Assembly: GCF_013377885.1 (NCBI RefSeq)
Contig: NZ_JABKAU010000018.1
Coordinates: 1 to 64,000 of the forward strand
Direction of reading: 5' to 3'
Length of the DNA: 64,000 bases
Origin: Hymenobacter lapidiphilus
Lineage (GTDB): Bacteria > Bacteroidota > Bacteroidia > Cytophagales > Hymenobacteraceae
Below are positions 53,401 through 61,638 of the stretch, piece by piece. The notes under the pieces are model-generated. The model worked only from the letters and a program-made list of their open reading frames with translations, searched no databases and had not been told where the DNA came from. Positions within the stretch are counted from its first letter, which is position 1; each line of letters begins with the position of its first letter. The translations under genes were made by a program, and so were the position numbers.

Positions 53401-55902
53401 TTAGCGTACAACCTGTACCCATCCTCTATAAATCTCCGTGGATTTGGTATTACGCAGCACGTAGTAATACACCCCGGTAATGGCCTCCAAGCCCCAGTCG
53501 TTGCGGTAATGTGCCGCATGGTATACCTGAGCGCCCCAGCGGTTGACAACCTGCAAATCCCAGGCTCCGGCGGGCAAGTTGTTTATTACAAATCGGTCAT
53601 TTACGCCGTCGTTGTTGGCCGTAACGATGTTGGGAATGAAGACGCAACTACGGTAGGTAACGCGCCAGCTAACGGCTACCGTCTGGCAAGGATTAGTGAC
53701 TTGCAGCGTGTAAAGCCCCGGCTGAGTAACGCGCAGCGTAGAATCGGTAGAGTTATCGGACCAGCGGTAGGTGGCGCGGGTGTCGTGGGCTACCGGGGCC
53801 CGCAACACAAGTTCGGCCGTTTCGCAAACGGTGGTGTCGGTGCTGGGCGGCGGCGGGGAGAGGCGGGGAATAAGGCCAACGGTTTGGGTGGCGGTGCTGG
53901 TACAGCCATTGGCATGCGTAGCAGTTACCGAGTAGCGCCCCGGCTGGGCAACGGCGATGCTGGCGGTGGTGGCTCCTGTGCTCCAACGATAAGAAGCCAC
54001 CCCATCAGTGGTTGCAGCCGTTAGTTGCTGCGGGCGGCCCTCGCACAGCAACGAGTCGCCGCTAAGCGTTACCTGCGGCACGCCAACGGTGTGCGAGCTG
54101 ACCAGACTACAGCCGCCGGGAAAGGTTGCCGTAACTGTGTAGGTGCCCGCCTGCGCCACCGTAATGGCGGCCGTGCGCTGGCCCGTGTTCCAAGAGAAAC
54201 CCGTAGCTCCCGGAGCATCTGCCAGCAGCGCGGCGGTGCTACCCGCACAGAAAGAAGCGGGCCCGCGCACTGCCGCTGTTACCTGGCCCACCCGAATTTG
54301 GGCCGCCGCTACGGTTCCGTCGCACAATGTGGCGCTGACGGAGTAGAGGCCCGGCTGCGTAACAGGAATAGAGGCGGTGGTGGCGCCAGTACTCCACTGG
54401 TAGGAGGAGGCCGTTACGACTGTTTTGAGACGGAGTAAAGAGGGACTTGTTCCGCACAATAGCGTATCGCCGATGATGGTGCCGAGTGGCGAGTTGGCCG
54501 CCGTGCCCAGCTTGATAATCCAGTAATCGGCGCTTCCCCAAGTGTCCTGGGTTTTGCCGCAGGAAGCGCCCGAATACGAAGTGCCACCCAGTATAAAGCC
54601 TCCATCCGGCGTAGGCCGCGCACCCTGCAAAAAATCCAGGTTGCTGCCGCCATACACCTCGTCCCAATCTTTGGTGCCAGCGGCATTCAGCTTCACCAGC
54701 CAGTAGTCGGCCAGGCCAAAGCCGGCCTTGCTTTTATCCCCGGAAATGCCCGAATCGGACTGGCCCGCCACCAGAAAGCCGCCGTCGGGGCAGGGCCAGA
54801 CGCTGTTGGGCTGGTCCTGCCCGCTGCCGCCGAAGCTTCGGTCCCAGAGTTTGCGGCCCTGCGCATCTACTTTCAGTATCCAATAGTCGCCGCCGCCCCG
54901 CTGGGCCTGGGTTTTATCACCCGAAATGCCCGAACCAGATTGCCCGGCCAGAATATAGCCGCCATCAAGGGTCTGGCACAGGCTATACAAGGCATCAGGG
55001 CCGGCTCCGCCGTAGGTACGGTCCCATTGCGTGGCCCCGCGCGCGTCGAGTTTCACCACCCAGTAATCGTTGCCTCCCCGGCTGGCCTCGGTTTTGTCGC
55101 CCGAAATACCGGAGGTGGAGGTCCCGCCTACGAGGTAGCCGCCATCGGCGGTCTGCCGCACGTCGTGCAGGAAGTCGAATTCGGTGCCGCCCAGGGCCCG
55201 GTCCCACTGCTTGTTGCCGGCTGCATCGAGCTTGATTACCCAGAAGTCGTGCCCGCCCTGGTAGGGTCCCGACTGGTCGTCCCGGCCCGGGGTGCCCGGT
55301 AGGTCGCCCAGGCTGTAGCCGCCCAGAATGTAGCCCCCATCGGCGGTTTGCTGGAGGGCATTCAGGGAGGGCAGGCTTTGGTTGCTGAACGACTTATCCC
55401 ACTGTTTCACTCCTTGCGCATCCACTTTCACCACCCAGTAACCGTGCTTGGCCGGAGCGCTTCGGTCGCCGGAAGCCGGAGAAACAGAGTAGCCGCCCAT
55501 GATATACCCGCCGTCGGTGGTTTGCTGCACCGCCGCGAGGGCGTCGGTATCGTTGCCGCCGTAGGCCCGGTCCCACTGCTTGTTGCCGGCTGCATCCAGC
55601 TTTACCAGCCAATAGTCGTAGTTGGTGCTAGGTTCTGAGGGGGCGCCTTTGGTGGGCTGGGTTTTGTCGCCCGACACGCCGGAGCCGGAAGTGCCGCCCA
55701 AAATGTACCCGCCGTCGGTAGTGGGCTGAACCGATTTAAAATTTTCAAGCCCATCGCCGCCCAGCACCCGGTCCCATTGCCGCCTGGGCAATTGCTGGGC
55801 GGTAGCGGCGGTTGCCAGCTGCACGAAGCAGATGGCCATAAGCCAAAGGCACCAGTAGCGGACTCGCCTGGATGATGGATTCGCTGCTAGAGGTGCAATC
55901 AT
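53401..55902 (-). CDS. T9SS type B sorting domain protein with seven repeated blades and four Ig-like domains
   Basis: 833 aa. A signal peptide (YWCLWLMAICFVQLATAATA) starts at ATG 55902. Seven repeats of about 55-65 residues follow, each with WDR.xGG...D.L..V.QT.DGGYI.GG.S.SG.SGDK and D(Y/F)W.(V/I)K(L/V)DA.G, likely forming a beta-propeller. Four domains of about 70 residues come next, each with a Cys near its start and YRWSTGATTASI...G.Y.V. The C-terminal 80 residues (VFIPNIVTANNDGVNDRFVI ... WDLQVVNRWGAQVY) are the gliding-motility-type sorting domain, so the protein is secreted by the type IX system and stays at the cell surface or outside. Confidence 0.88.
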   Translation of the reverse strand: MIAPLAANPSSRRVRYWCLWLMAICFVQLATAATAQQLPRRQWDRVLGGDGLENFKSVQPTTDGGYILGGTSGSGVSGDKTQPTKGAPSEPSTNYDYWLVKLDAAGNKQWDRAYGGNDTDALAAVQQTTDGGYIMGGYSVSPASGDRSAPAKHGYWVVKVDAQGVKQWDKSFSNQSLPSLNALQQTADGGYILGGYSLGDLPGTPGRDDQSGPYQGGHDFWVIKLDAAGNKQWDRALGGTEFDFLHDVRQTADGGYLVGGTSTSGISGDKTEASRGGNDYWVVKLDARGATQWDRTYGGAGPDALYSLCQTLDGGYILAGQSGSGISGDKTQAQRGGGDYWILKVDAQGRKLWDRSFGGSGQDQPNSVWPCPDGGFLVAGQSDSGISGDKSKAGFGLADYWLVKLNAAGTKDWDEVYGGSNLDFLQGARPTPDGGFILGGTSYSGASCGKTQDTWGSADYWIIKLGTAANSPLGTIIGDTLLCGTSPSLLRLKTVVTASSYQWSTGATTASIPVTQPGLYSVSATLCDGTVAAAQIRVGQVTAAVRGPASFCAGSTAALLADAPGATGFSWNTGQRTAAITVAQAGTYTVTATFPGGCSLVSSHTVGVPQVTLSGDSLLCEGRPQQLTAATTDGVASYRWSTGATTASIAVAQPGRYSVTATHANGCTSTATQTVGLIPRLSPPPPSTDTTVCETAELVLRAPVAHDTRATYRWSDNSTDSTLRVTQPGLYTLQVTNPCQTVAVSWRVTYRSCVFIPNIVTANNDGVNDRFVINNLPAGAWDLQVVNRWGAQVYHAAHYRNDWGLEAITGVYYYVLRNTKSTEIYRGWVQVVR

Positions 55903-56009
55903 TCGAAGAGGGGTAAAATCGACTGCCAATGTAGCAGGTAACCCCTCGATTAAGACAAAAATGATGGAAAAATCTAGCTAAAACAAAGCCCAGTTTAAGT
56001 CGCCTTTTT

Positions 56010-57569
56010 CTACCTTAAATAAGCGCTCAGCTCCGATACCGTACGGATGCTCAGTTGCTCGGCCTGCTGGCGACGCATGAGCAGCGCATACGTGTTGTTG
56101 AAGCCCAGCGGCGCCAGCCACTCCAGGTTGTAGCGGCGGCGGTACTCGCGGCGCACGTAGGCCAGCACGGCCGCCGGATCGGGGCCGAGCGAGTCGAGCA
56201 CGGCCGCCGACGGCTGGAGCACCACCAGCAGGCCGGTGCCGGTGTATTCGGGGTAGAGGTCGATGGCGCCGGTGCGCAGCGCGTCGGCGCAGATGCTGGT
56301 GCCGCCCAGACCCGTTTTGGCCTCCACCTGCAGGTTGGTGTAGCCTTTGATAAGGGCCGCATACATCTCGGCCAGAATATATTGCTCCCCAAAAATCTTG
56401 GAACCCAGCCGAATGGTGGCCCCAGTAGCGGGCTGCGGGGCGTGCCACAGCCCTCGGCGACGCAGAAAATCGTGGGCCACGGCCCGGGGCGTTTCGTGGC
56501 GGATATCCACCCGGTAGTTCAGCTCCGTCATCACCGAGTCGGAGAGCTGGCCGGCGAGGCGGGCTAGCGCCGGGGCCAACTCGGGGTGGGCCTCCAGGGC
56601 CTGCCGGCGTACTACGGGCACGGCCTGGTAGGGCGGAAAGGCGTGACGGTCGTCGCGCAGTACCTGTAGGTCGTAGGCCCGGATGCGGCCGTCGGTCGAG
56701 TAGCCATCAATCAGGTCCACGTCGCCGCTGCGTACTGCCTCGTACACCAGCGCCGGGGCCAGCACCACTGAGGCGGGGTCGAGACCATAAAGTTGGCGCA
56801 GTCCCGGCAGTCCATCGGAGCGGCCCACAAACTCAGGGCTGAAACCGGCCAGCAGCTTGCTGGCGGCGCGGGGCAGCAGGTACAGCCCCGCCAGTAGGGG
56901 CAACGCCAGCAGCAGCGCCCGCCCGGCCCACATCAGCCGGCGGCCGCGCAGGTGCTGCAGTCCGGCCAGCGCCCCATCAAACAGCAAAGCCAGCGCCGCG
57001 GCCGGAATAGCGCCCGCCAGAATCATGGCCGGGTTGTTCAGGGCAATGCCGCCAAAAATGAACTCGCCCAGTCCGCCCGCTGCCACGTAGGCCGCCAGCG
57101 TGGCCACGCCCACGTTTATTACGGCCGCCGTGCGGATGCCGGCCAGCAGTACCGGCAAAGCCAGCGGCAGCTCTACCCGGCGTAGCACCTGCCCATCGGT
57201 GAGGCCCAGGCCGCGGGCGGCATCCACCACGGCGGCATCTACGCCCTGCACGCCCGCCAGCGTGTTGCGCACAATGGGCAGCAGCGAGTACAGAAACAGC
57301 GCCACAATGGCTGGCCCTGGCCCAATGCCCAGCACCGGAATCAGGAAGCCCAATAAGGCAATGCTCGGAATGGTTTGGAGCACGCCGGCCCCGCCCAGCA
57401 CCCAGGGGGCCAGCCGCGGCCGGCGCGTGAGCAGCAGCCCCAGCGGCACGCCCACCACCACGCCTGCCAGCAGCGAAGCCGCCGTCAGCCCGATGTGCTG
57501 CAGGGTTTGCTGGCCCAGTTTGTCGGCCTGCGCCTGCCAAAAGGCGAAGAGTTCGGTAAGGATGGTCAA
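56010..57569 (-). CDS. Osmolyte-type ABC permease fused to a circularly permuted substrate-binding domain
   Basis: 519 aa. Residues 1-205 are an OpuBB/ProW-type permease (LTAASLLAGVVVGVPLGLLL, TIPSIALLGFLIPVLGIGPG, AYVAAGGLGEFIF). After one more membrane helix (LLALPLLAGLYLLPRAA), residues about 240-375 resemble the second half of an OpuAC-type glycine betaine/choline-binding domain (SPEFVGRSDGLPGLRQLYGL; DGYSTDGRI; VLRDDRHAFPPYQAVPVV; MTELNYRVD). Only then, from about 385, comes the first half (IRLGSKIFGEQYILAEMYAAL; DLYPEYTGTGLL; LGFNNTYALLMR), and the protein ends at SIRTVSELSAYLR. The binding domain is thus in reversed order. It works with the ATPase gene upstream. Confidence 0.85.
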   Translation of the reverse strand: MTILTELFAFWQAQADKLGQQTLQHIGLTAASLLAGVVVGVPLGLLLTRRPRLAPWVLGGAGVLQTIPSIALLGFLIPVLGIGPGPAIVALFLYSLLPIVRNTLAGVQGVDAAVVDAARGLGLTDGQVLRRVELPLALPVLLAGIRTAAVINVGVATLAAYVAAGGLGEFIFGGIALNNPAMILAGAIPAAALALLFDGALAGLQHLRGRRLMWAGRALLLALPLLAGLYLLPRAASKLLAGFSPEFVGRSDGLPGLRQLYGLDPASVVLAPALVYEAVRSGDVDLIDGYSTDGRIRAYDLQVLRDDRHAFPPYQAVPVVRRQALEAHPELAPALARLAGQLSDSVMTELNYRVDIRHETPRAVAHDFLRRRGLWHAPQPATGATIRLGSKIFGEQYILAEMYAALIKGYTNLQVEAKTGLGGTSICADALRTGAIDLYPEYTGTGLLVVLQPSAAVLDSLGPDPAAVLAYVRREYRRRYNLEWLAPLGFNNTYALLMRRQQAEQLSIRTVSELSAYLR

Positions 57570-57591
57570 GGTGAAATGCAGGAAATGTGGA

Positions 57592-57701
57592 CCGTAAAGA
57601 ATGAGTGGGGGCGGGGCTTGCCCCGCCCCCCGTGCAGCGGCGGTGCGTGGTTTGGTTAGCGGCAGACGGGGACAAGTCCCGCCCCCATTCGTTCTTTACG
57701 G
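57592..57701. repeat. Palindromic repeat family B inside the ABC transporter operon
   Basis: Arms CCGTAAAGAATGAGTGGGGG... and its near complement ending at 57701 with the family core GGGGCGGGGCTTG/CAAGTCCCGCCCC. It lies between the ATPase and permease genes; the ATPase gene's last codon and stop (CCG TAA) are the first bases of the element. Confidence 0.8.
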
Positions 57702-58706
57702 CCCTTCCCTCAGCCGCCGTATGGCCCGGCCGAAGGCGGTCATAAGCGTGGGGTAGGTGAGAGGTCGGGCGGTACTTTTCGACACCTGCACCCACACTGT
57801 GGGCTCGCCGGAAGCCGGGGCCGGGATGTGGCTCAGCTTCTCCAGTGTGTCATGTATTGATGCTGTAGATGGAAGAGGATTATTGACTGAATAACTGATA
57901 CTTGATGGTTGAAAATATTCGTTGTCTGGTAGCTCGCATAGTATGTCGGCCAGCCGCAGAACCCGGAGTTGCAGGGCCAGCTGATCGGCCCCGAAGAAGC
58001 GGCGGACGAAGTTGTTGGCGGGGCGCAGCAGCAGCTCGCGGGGCGGCCCCAGCTGCTGCACCCGGCCGGCATCGAGCAGCAGAATCTGGTCGGCCAGCTC
58101 GAAGGCTTCGGTTACGTCGTGGGTGACGAGCACCATTGTTTTGCGGCGCAGCTCGGGCAGCTCCCGGAACTCGCGCCGGATACTGGCCCGCGTAATGGGG
58201 TCGAGGGCGCCGAAGGGTTCATCGAGCAGGATGATGGGTGGGTCGGCGGCCAGGGCCCGGGCCAGGCCCACGCGCTGCTGCTGGCCCCCCGAAAGCTGGT
58301 TGGGGTACTGGTGTGCGAACTGCTCGGGCGGCAGGTGCAAGCGGCGCAGCAGCTCCTCGGTGCGGGCAGCTACGGCGGCCGGGGCGTGGCCCAGCAGCTG
58401 CGGCACCACCGCCACATTTTCGGCTACCGTGTAGTGGGGCAGCAGCCCCACCTGCTGAATCACGTACCCCATGCCCCGGCGCAGCAGTTCGGGCGGCTGG
58501 CTCCTGGCATCGTGCCCGTTAACCAGCACCACGCCGGTATCGGGCTCCACGAGGCGGTTGAGCATGCGCAGCAGCGTAGTTTTGCCGCAGCCGCTGGGCC
58601 CCAGCAGCACCAGCGTCTGGCCCGCTTCCACCCGAAACGACACGTCCTGCACCGCCGCGCGGCTTCCGTAGTGCTTGGTCAGGTTCCGGGCTTCGAGGGC
58701 GGGCAT
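57696..58706 (-). CDS. ABC transporter ATPase, glycine betaine/choline (OpuBA/ProV) type
   Basis: 336 aa. Walker A LLGPSGCGKTTLLRML, Q-loop VIQQVGLLPH, signature LSGGQQQRVGLARAL, Walker B PIILLDEPFGALDP and switch His in LVTHDVTEAF are intact. It powers the fused permease/binding protein encoded next. Homologues carry two CBS domains after about residue 240; here the tail has one CBS-like remnant (ASIHDTLEKL ... VWVQVSKSTARPL). DNA for residues about 250-290 is markedly AT-rich compared with the rest. The stop codon comes from a family B repeat. Confidence 0.9.
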   Translation of the reverse strand: MPALEARNLTKHYGSRAAVQDVSFRVEAGQTLVLLGPSGCGKTTLLRMLNRLVEPDTGVVLVNGHDARSQPPELLRRGMGYVIQQVGLLPHYTVAENVAVVPQLLGHAPAAVAARTEELLRRLHLPPEQFAHQYPNQLSGGQQQRVGLARALAADPPIILLDEPFGALDPITRASIRREFRELPELRRKTMVLVTHDVTEAFELADQILLLDAGRVQQLGPPRELLLRPANNFVRRFFGADQLALQLRVLRLADILCELPDNEYFQPSSISYSVNNPLPSTASIHDTLEKLSHIPAPASGEPTVWVQVSKSTARPLTYPTLMTAFGRAIRRLREGP

Positions 58707-58726
58707 GGCGGCGGGGGTAAGGCGCT

Positions 58727-58734
58727 GAAAGGTA
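58727..58734 (-). promoter_or_regulatory. Possible -7 box of the ABC transporter operon
   Basis: TACCTTTC on the minus strand, one mismatch from TAnnTTTG, 20 bases before the ATG of the ATPase gene. Confidence 0.35.
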
Positions 58735-58821
58735 AGGTAGGAAAAGGCAGTGGGCTAATCCGGCCCAGGAAAGCCAACAGCCCGCCATACAATCTTTAGG
58801 TGCATCCAACCACCCCCAAAA

Positions 58822-58851
58822 TTGTCCGGTTCCGAATCTGGCTTAGCTTTG
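58822..58851 (+). promoter_or_regulatory. Promoter of the histidine phosphatase gene
   Basis: TTG at 58822-58824, 19 bases, then TAGCTTTG at 58844-58851: both elements and the spacing fit the Bacteroidota -33/-7 promoter. The leader to the ATG at 58945 would be about 87 bases. Confidence 0.6.
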
Positions 58852-58944
58852 AGCAAACAATTGTCGGCGGCCCATGCCCATGCAAACCAAGTGCGGCCGC
58901 CAGCACCTTCCGGTTGCTCACCCGGATTTAACAGCTCTTTCCCC

Positions 58945-59508
58945 ATGATACAACTGTCTGCTCGTCGGATTCTGCTTTTTTTTAGCCTGCTGATGACTTT
59001 GGCGGCCTGCGTGCGTAAAGCAACGCCCACCGAGGCCGCCACCGGCCCCGTAACCCGGGTGTACATTGTGCGCCACGCCGAAAAAGACCTCACACCCGGC
59101 CTCACCGACCCGCCCCTGACGGCCGAAGGGCAGACCCGGGCGCAGGCGTTGGCCGCCGCTATTCCGCGCCAGACGCGCCTGAGCGCCGTTTTCAGCACCA
59201 ATACCGCCCGCACGCGTACTACGGCCCAGCCCCTGGCCGCCGCCCGCGCCCTGCCGGTGTTGCTCTACGAGGCCCGCGACCTGCCCGCGCTGGCCGCCCG
59301 GCTCCGCCGCGACTACCCCAACCAGAATGTGCTGGTAGTGGGCCACTCCAACACCATCCTCGAAACCGTGGATGCTTTGGGTGCCCCCCGACCCGTGCCC
59401 CTCATCCCCGACGAAGCCTACGACTACCTGCTGGAGGTGCGCCTGCCGGCCGATGCCGCCCTGCCCGCCACGGCCGTTGCGCATCACTACGGCGTGCGGA
59501 GCCATTAG
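58945..59508 (+). CDS. Histidine phosphatase family lipoprotein
   Basis: 187 aa. Leader RILLFFSLLMTLAAC gives a lipoprotein. The catalytic RHG motif is VYIVRHAEKD with His as phospho-acceptor; the second His lies in VLVVGHSNTILET, and LTAEGQTRAQALAAAI and FSTNTARTRTTAQPL carry the phosphate-binding arginine. It removes phosphate from a small extracytoplasmic substrate that cannot be named. ATG 58945 is used since the signal peptide begins there. The M28 peptidase gene follows on the same strand after 85 bases. Confidence 0.85.
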   Translation: MIQLSARRILLFFSLLMTLAACVRKATPTEAATGPVTRVYIVRHAEKDLTPGLTDPPLTAEGQTRAQALAAAIPRQTRLSAVFSTNTARTRTTAQPLAAARALPVLLYEARDLPALAARLRRDYPNQNVLVVGHSNTILETVDALGAPRPVPLIPDEAYDYLLEVRLPADAALPATAVAHHYGVRSH

Positions 59509-59593
59509 CCAGGGCCGGGGCGCTGCAACCCGGCGGCCCGCTTACGCTTCTCTTAGCCACTGTACCGGTTTGCTTTCCCTCCTTTCTTCTACT

Positions 59594-60991
59594 ATGATGC
59601 TTTCTGCCCTCCGCCGCCGCGCCCTTGCGCTGGCGCTGCTGTTGCCTGCCGTTCCGCTGGCCGCCCAGGCCCAAACCCCCACCGCCACCGACTCGGTGAA
59701 CATCCGCCGCATCTACGATGAGGCCCTGGCCCGGGGGCAGAGCTACGAGAACCTGCGCTACCTTACCGGCCAGATTGGCGCCCGGCTCAGCGGCTCGCCC
59801 CAGGCAGCCCAGGCCGTGCAGTGGGGGCAGCTAACCATGGAAAAGCTAGGCCTCGACCGCGTGTATCTGCAGGAGGTAATGGTGCCGCATTGGGTGCGCG
59901 GCAAGCCCGAAAAAGCCACCATCCGGGCCGATAAGGGCAAGGGTGTGAGCCTGAACGTGGTTGCCCTGGGCGGCTCAGTGGGCACCGGCGGCAAGCTGCG
60001 CGCCGGTGTGGTGGAGGTGCAGAGCCTGGCCCAGCTGGCCGCTCTCCCCGAAGCGCAGGTTAAGGGCAAGTTTGTGTTCTTCAACCGCCCCATGAACCCG
60101 CTGTATGTAGAAACGGGCAAAGCCTATGGCGAAGCCGGCGACCAGCGCCGCTCCGGGGCAGTGGCCGCCGCCAAGCGCGGGGCCGTGGGCGCGCTCGTGC
60201 GCAGCCTCACGCTGGCCCAGGACGACCTGCCCCACACCGGCACCATGAGCTACCAAGAGGGCGTGGCCAAGGTGCCCGCCGCTGCCCTCAGCACCAAGGG
60301 GGCCGATGAGCTGAGCCAGCTGCTCAAGGCCGACTCCAACCTGAGCGTGGAGCTGGAAATGAGCTGCCAGACCCTTCCCGACGTGAAAAGCTACAATGTC
60401 ATCGGCGAGATAAAAGGTACCAAATATCCCGTGCAGATCATTACTGTGGGCGGCCACCTCGACTCCTGGGACCTGGGCCAAGGCGCCCACGACGACGGTA
60501 CGGGCTGCGTGCAAAGCATAGAGGCGCTGCGCCTGCTGAAGGCCACCGGCCTGCTCCCCGAACGCACCGTGCGGGCCGTGCTGTTCATGAACGAGGAAAA
60601 CGGCAACCGCGGCGGCATTAAATACGCCGAAATAGCGAAGGCCAACAACGAAAACCACCTTGCGGCAATGGAGTCCGATGGTGGCGGCTTTACGCCCCGG
60701 GGCTTTAATATCGATGCCGCACCGGCCGTAGTGCGTAAAATTGAAGTCTGGCAGCCCCTGTTTGCTCCCTACGGCAGCGGCCAGTTTGCCCAGGGGCACG
60801 CCGGCACCGATATCGGCCCGCTGAAAGGCCAGGTGCAGGCCCTAGTGGGCTACGACTGCGACTCGCAGCGCTATTTCGATATTCACCACACCGCCGCCGA
60901 TACTTTTGATAAGGTAAACCGCCGCGAGCTGGAGTTGGGCGGTGCCAGCATGGCTGCGCTGATTTATCTGCTAAACAAATACGGACTATAA
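59594..60991 (+). CDS. Secreted M28-family zinc peptidase with PA domain
   Basis: 465 aa with a signal peptide (ALALALLLPAVPLAAQAQ). An N-terminal cap with LTGQIGARLSGSPQAAQAV, a protease-associated (PA) segment near residues 140-250 (VKGKFVFFNRPM; SGAVAAAKRGAVGALVRS), then the dizinc core: VGGHLDSWDLGQGAHDDGTG, MNEENGNRGGIKYAE, ESDGGGFTP and HHTAADTFD. It acts as an aminopeptidase or dipeptidase outside the inner membrane. ATG 59594 precedes the leader; the longer frame overlaps the previous gene. Confidence 0.92.
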   Translation: MMLSALRRRALALALLLPAVPLAAQAQTPTATDSVNIRRIYDEALARGQSYENLRYLTGQIGARLSGSPQAAQAVQWGQLTMEKLGLDRVYLQEVMVPHWVRGKPEKATIRADKGKGVSLNVVALGGSVGTGGKLRAGVVEVQSLAQLAALPEAQVKGKFVFFNRPMNPLYVETGKAYGEAGDQRRSGAVAAAKRGAVGALVRSLTLAQDDLPHTGTMSYQEGVAKVPAAALSTKGADELSQLLKADSNLSVELEMSCQTLPDVKSYNVIGEIKGTKYPVQIITVGGHLDSWDLGQGAHDDGTGCVQSIEALRLLKATGLLPERTVRAVLFMNEENGNRGGIKYAEIAKANNENHLAAMESDGGGFTPRGFNIDAAPAVVRKIEVWQPLFAPYGSGQFAQGHAGTDIGPLKGQVQALVGYDCDSQRYFDIHHTAADTFDKVNRRELELGGASMAALIYLLNKYGL

Positions 60992-61023
60992 GCGTCTCGC
61001 CTGTCTGTTGAGAAATATGCCGC

Positions 61024-61060
61024 AAAAAAATGCCCGGCTGCCATTGGCAGCCGGGCATTT
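61024..61060. terminator. Bidirectional intrinsic terminator
   Basis: A-run, then TGCCCGGCTGCC paired with GGCAGCCGGGCA around a 3-base loop, then a T-run. It serves both convergent genes: the M28 peptidase and the small AT-hook-like protein. Confidence 0.85.
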
Positions 61061-61084
61061 TCAGTTCTATGCTTTCCGGGAATA

Positions 61085-61318
61085 TTATTCGGCGGCGGCG
61101 TTTTTGCGCGGACGGCCGGGGCCTTTGCCGGTGCTGTTGGCAGCGCGCGGCTTGCGCTCCTTCTTTTCAATCTTGTAATCAGGATCCAGCATAGCATTCA
61201 TTTCTTCCATCAGGCTGTTGATTTTAGAAGCCTGCTTCCGAATACGGGTCAAAAGCGCGTGGTTGTCTTCGGCGCTGTTGAGAATTTCCTGGAGCTTATT
61301 GAGGTCGTTGGTTGCCAT
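61085..61318 (-). CDS. Small coiled-coil protein with AT-hook-like tail
   Basis: 77 aa, no family recognised. Residues 1-45 form an amphipathic helix (LNKLQEILNSAEDNHALLTR, INSLMEEMNAML) likely to dimerise; the tail is basic (IEKKERKPRAANSTGKGPGRPRKNAAAE) and holds GPGRPRKN, close to the AT-hook core (R/P)GRP, which binds the minor groove of AT-rich DNA. A nucleoid-associated role is an inference. A TTG-N19-CAACTTTG promoter at 61354-61383 supports a real gene. Confidence 0.75.
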   Translation of the reverse strand: MATNDLNKLQEILNSAEDNHALLTRIRKQASKINSLMEEMNAMLDPDYKIEKKERKPRAANSTGKGPGRPRKNAAAE

Positions 61319-61353
61319 TGGGGAAATAACTGGGTTGAGAAATTATGAGGTTG

Positions 61354-61383
61354 CAAAGTTGCCTGTTTATTTTTATTTCACAA
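61354..61383 (-). promoter_or_regulatory. Promoter of the small AT-hook-like gene
   Basis: On the minus strand TTG, 19 bases, then CAACTTTG (one mismatch to TAnnTTTG), about 36 bases before the ATG. Confidence 0.5.
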
Positions 61384-61464
61384 GTATTTCTGCATCCGGA
61401 ATAATCCCGATACGTGAAAAACAATAAAATGTCTAGCCAGGAGAATAAATAAAGTTACCACTGT

Positions 61465-61522
61465 AAAAGCAGGTAGCCTGTTTATCCGGATTAAAAATCG
61501 GATAAACAGGCTACCTGCTTTT
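61465..61522 (-). terminator. Perfect 24-base hairpin downstream of the OmpA-family gene
   Basis: AAAAGCAGGTAGCCTGTTTATCCG and its exact complement around a 10-base loop. It lies between the OmpA-family gene stop and the next promoter; the arms end in A/T runs as an intrinsic terminator would. Region 61319-61638 holds no gene apart from this hairpin and the promoter of the small gene. Confidence 0.75.
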
Positions 61523-61638
61523 GAAATAGTACTGGTCCTGCAAACTGCATAGTTTACGGCCAGAAGATGCAGTTCTACCTGTGAATTACCGACTGCTGAG
61601 TGCGTCGATTACAGGCAAAGACATTGGCTGGCAGGTCG

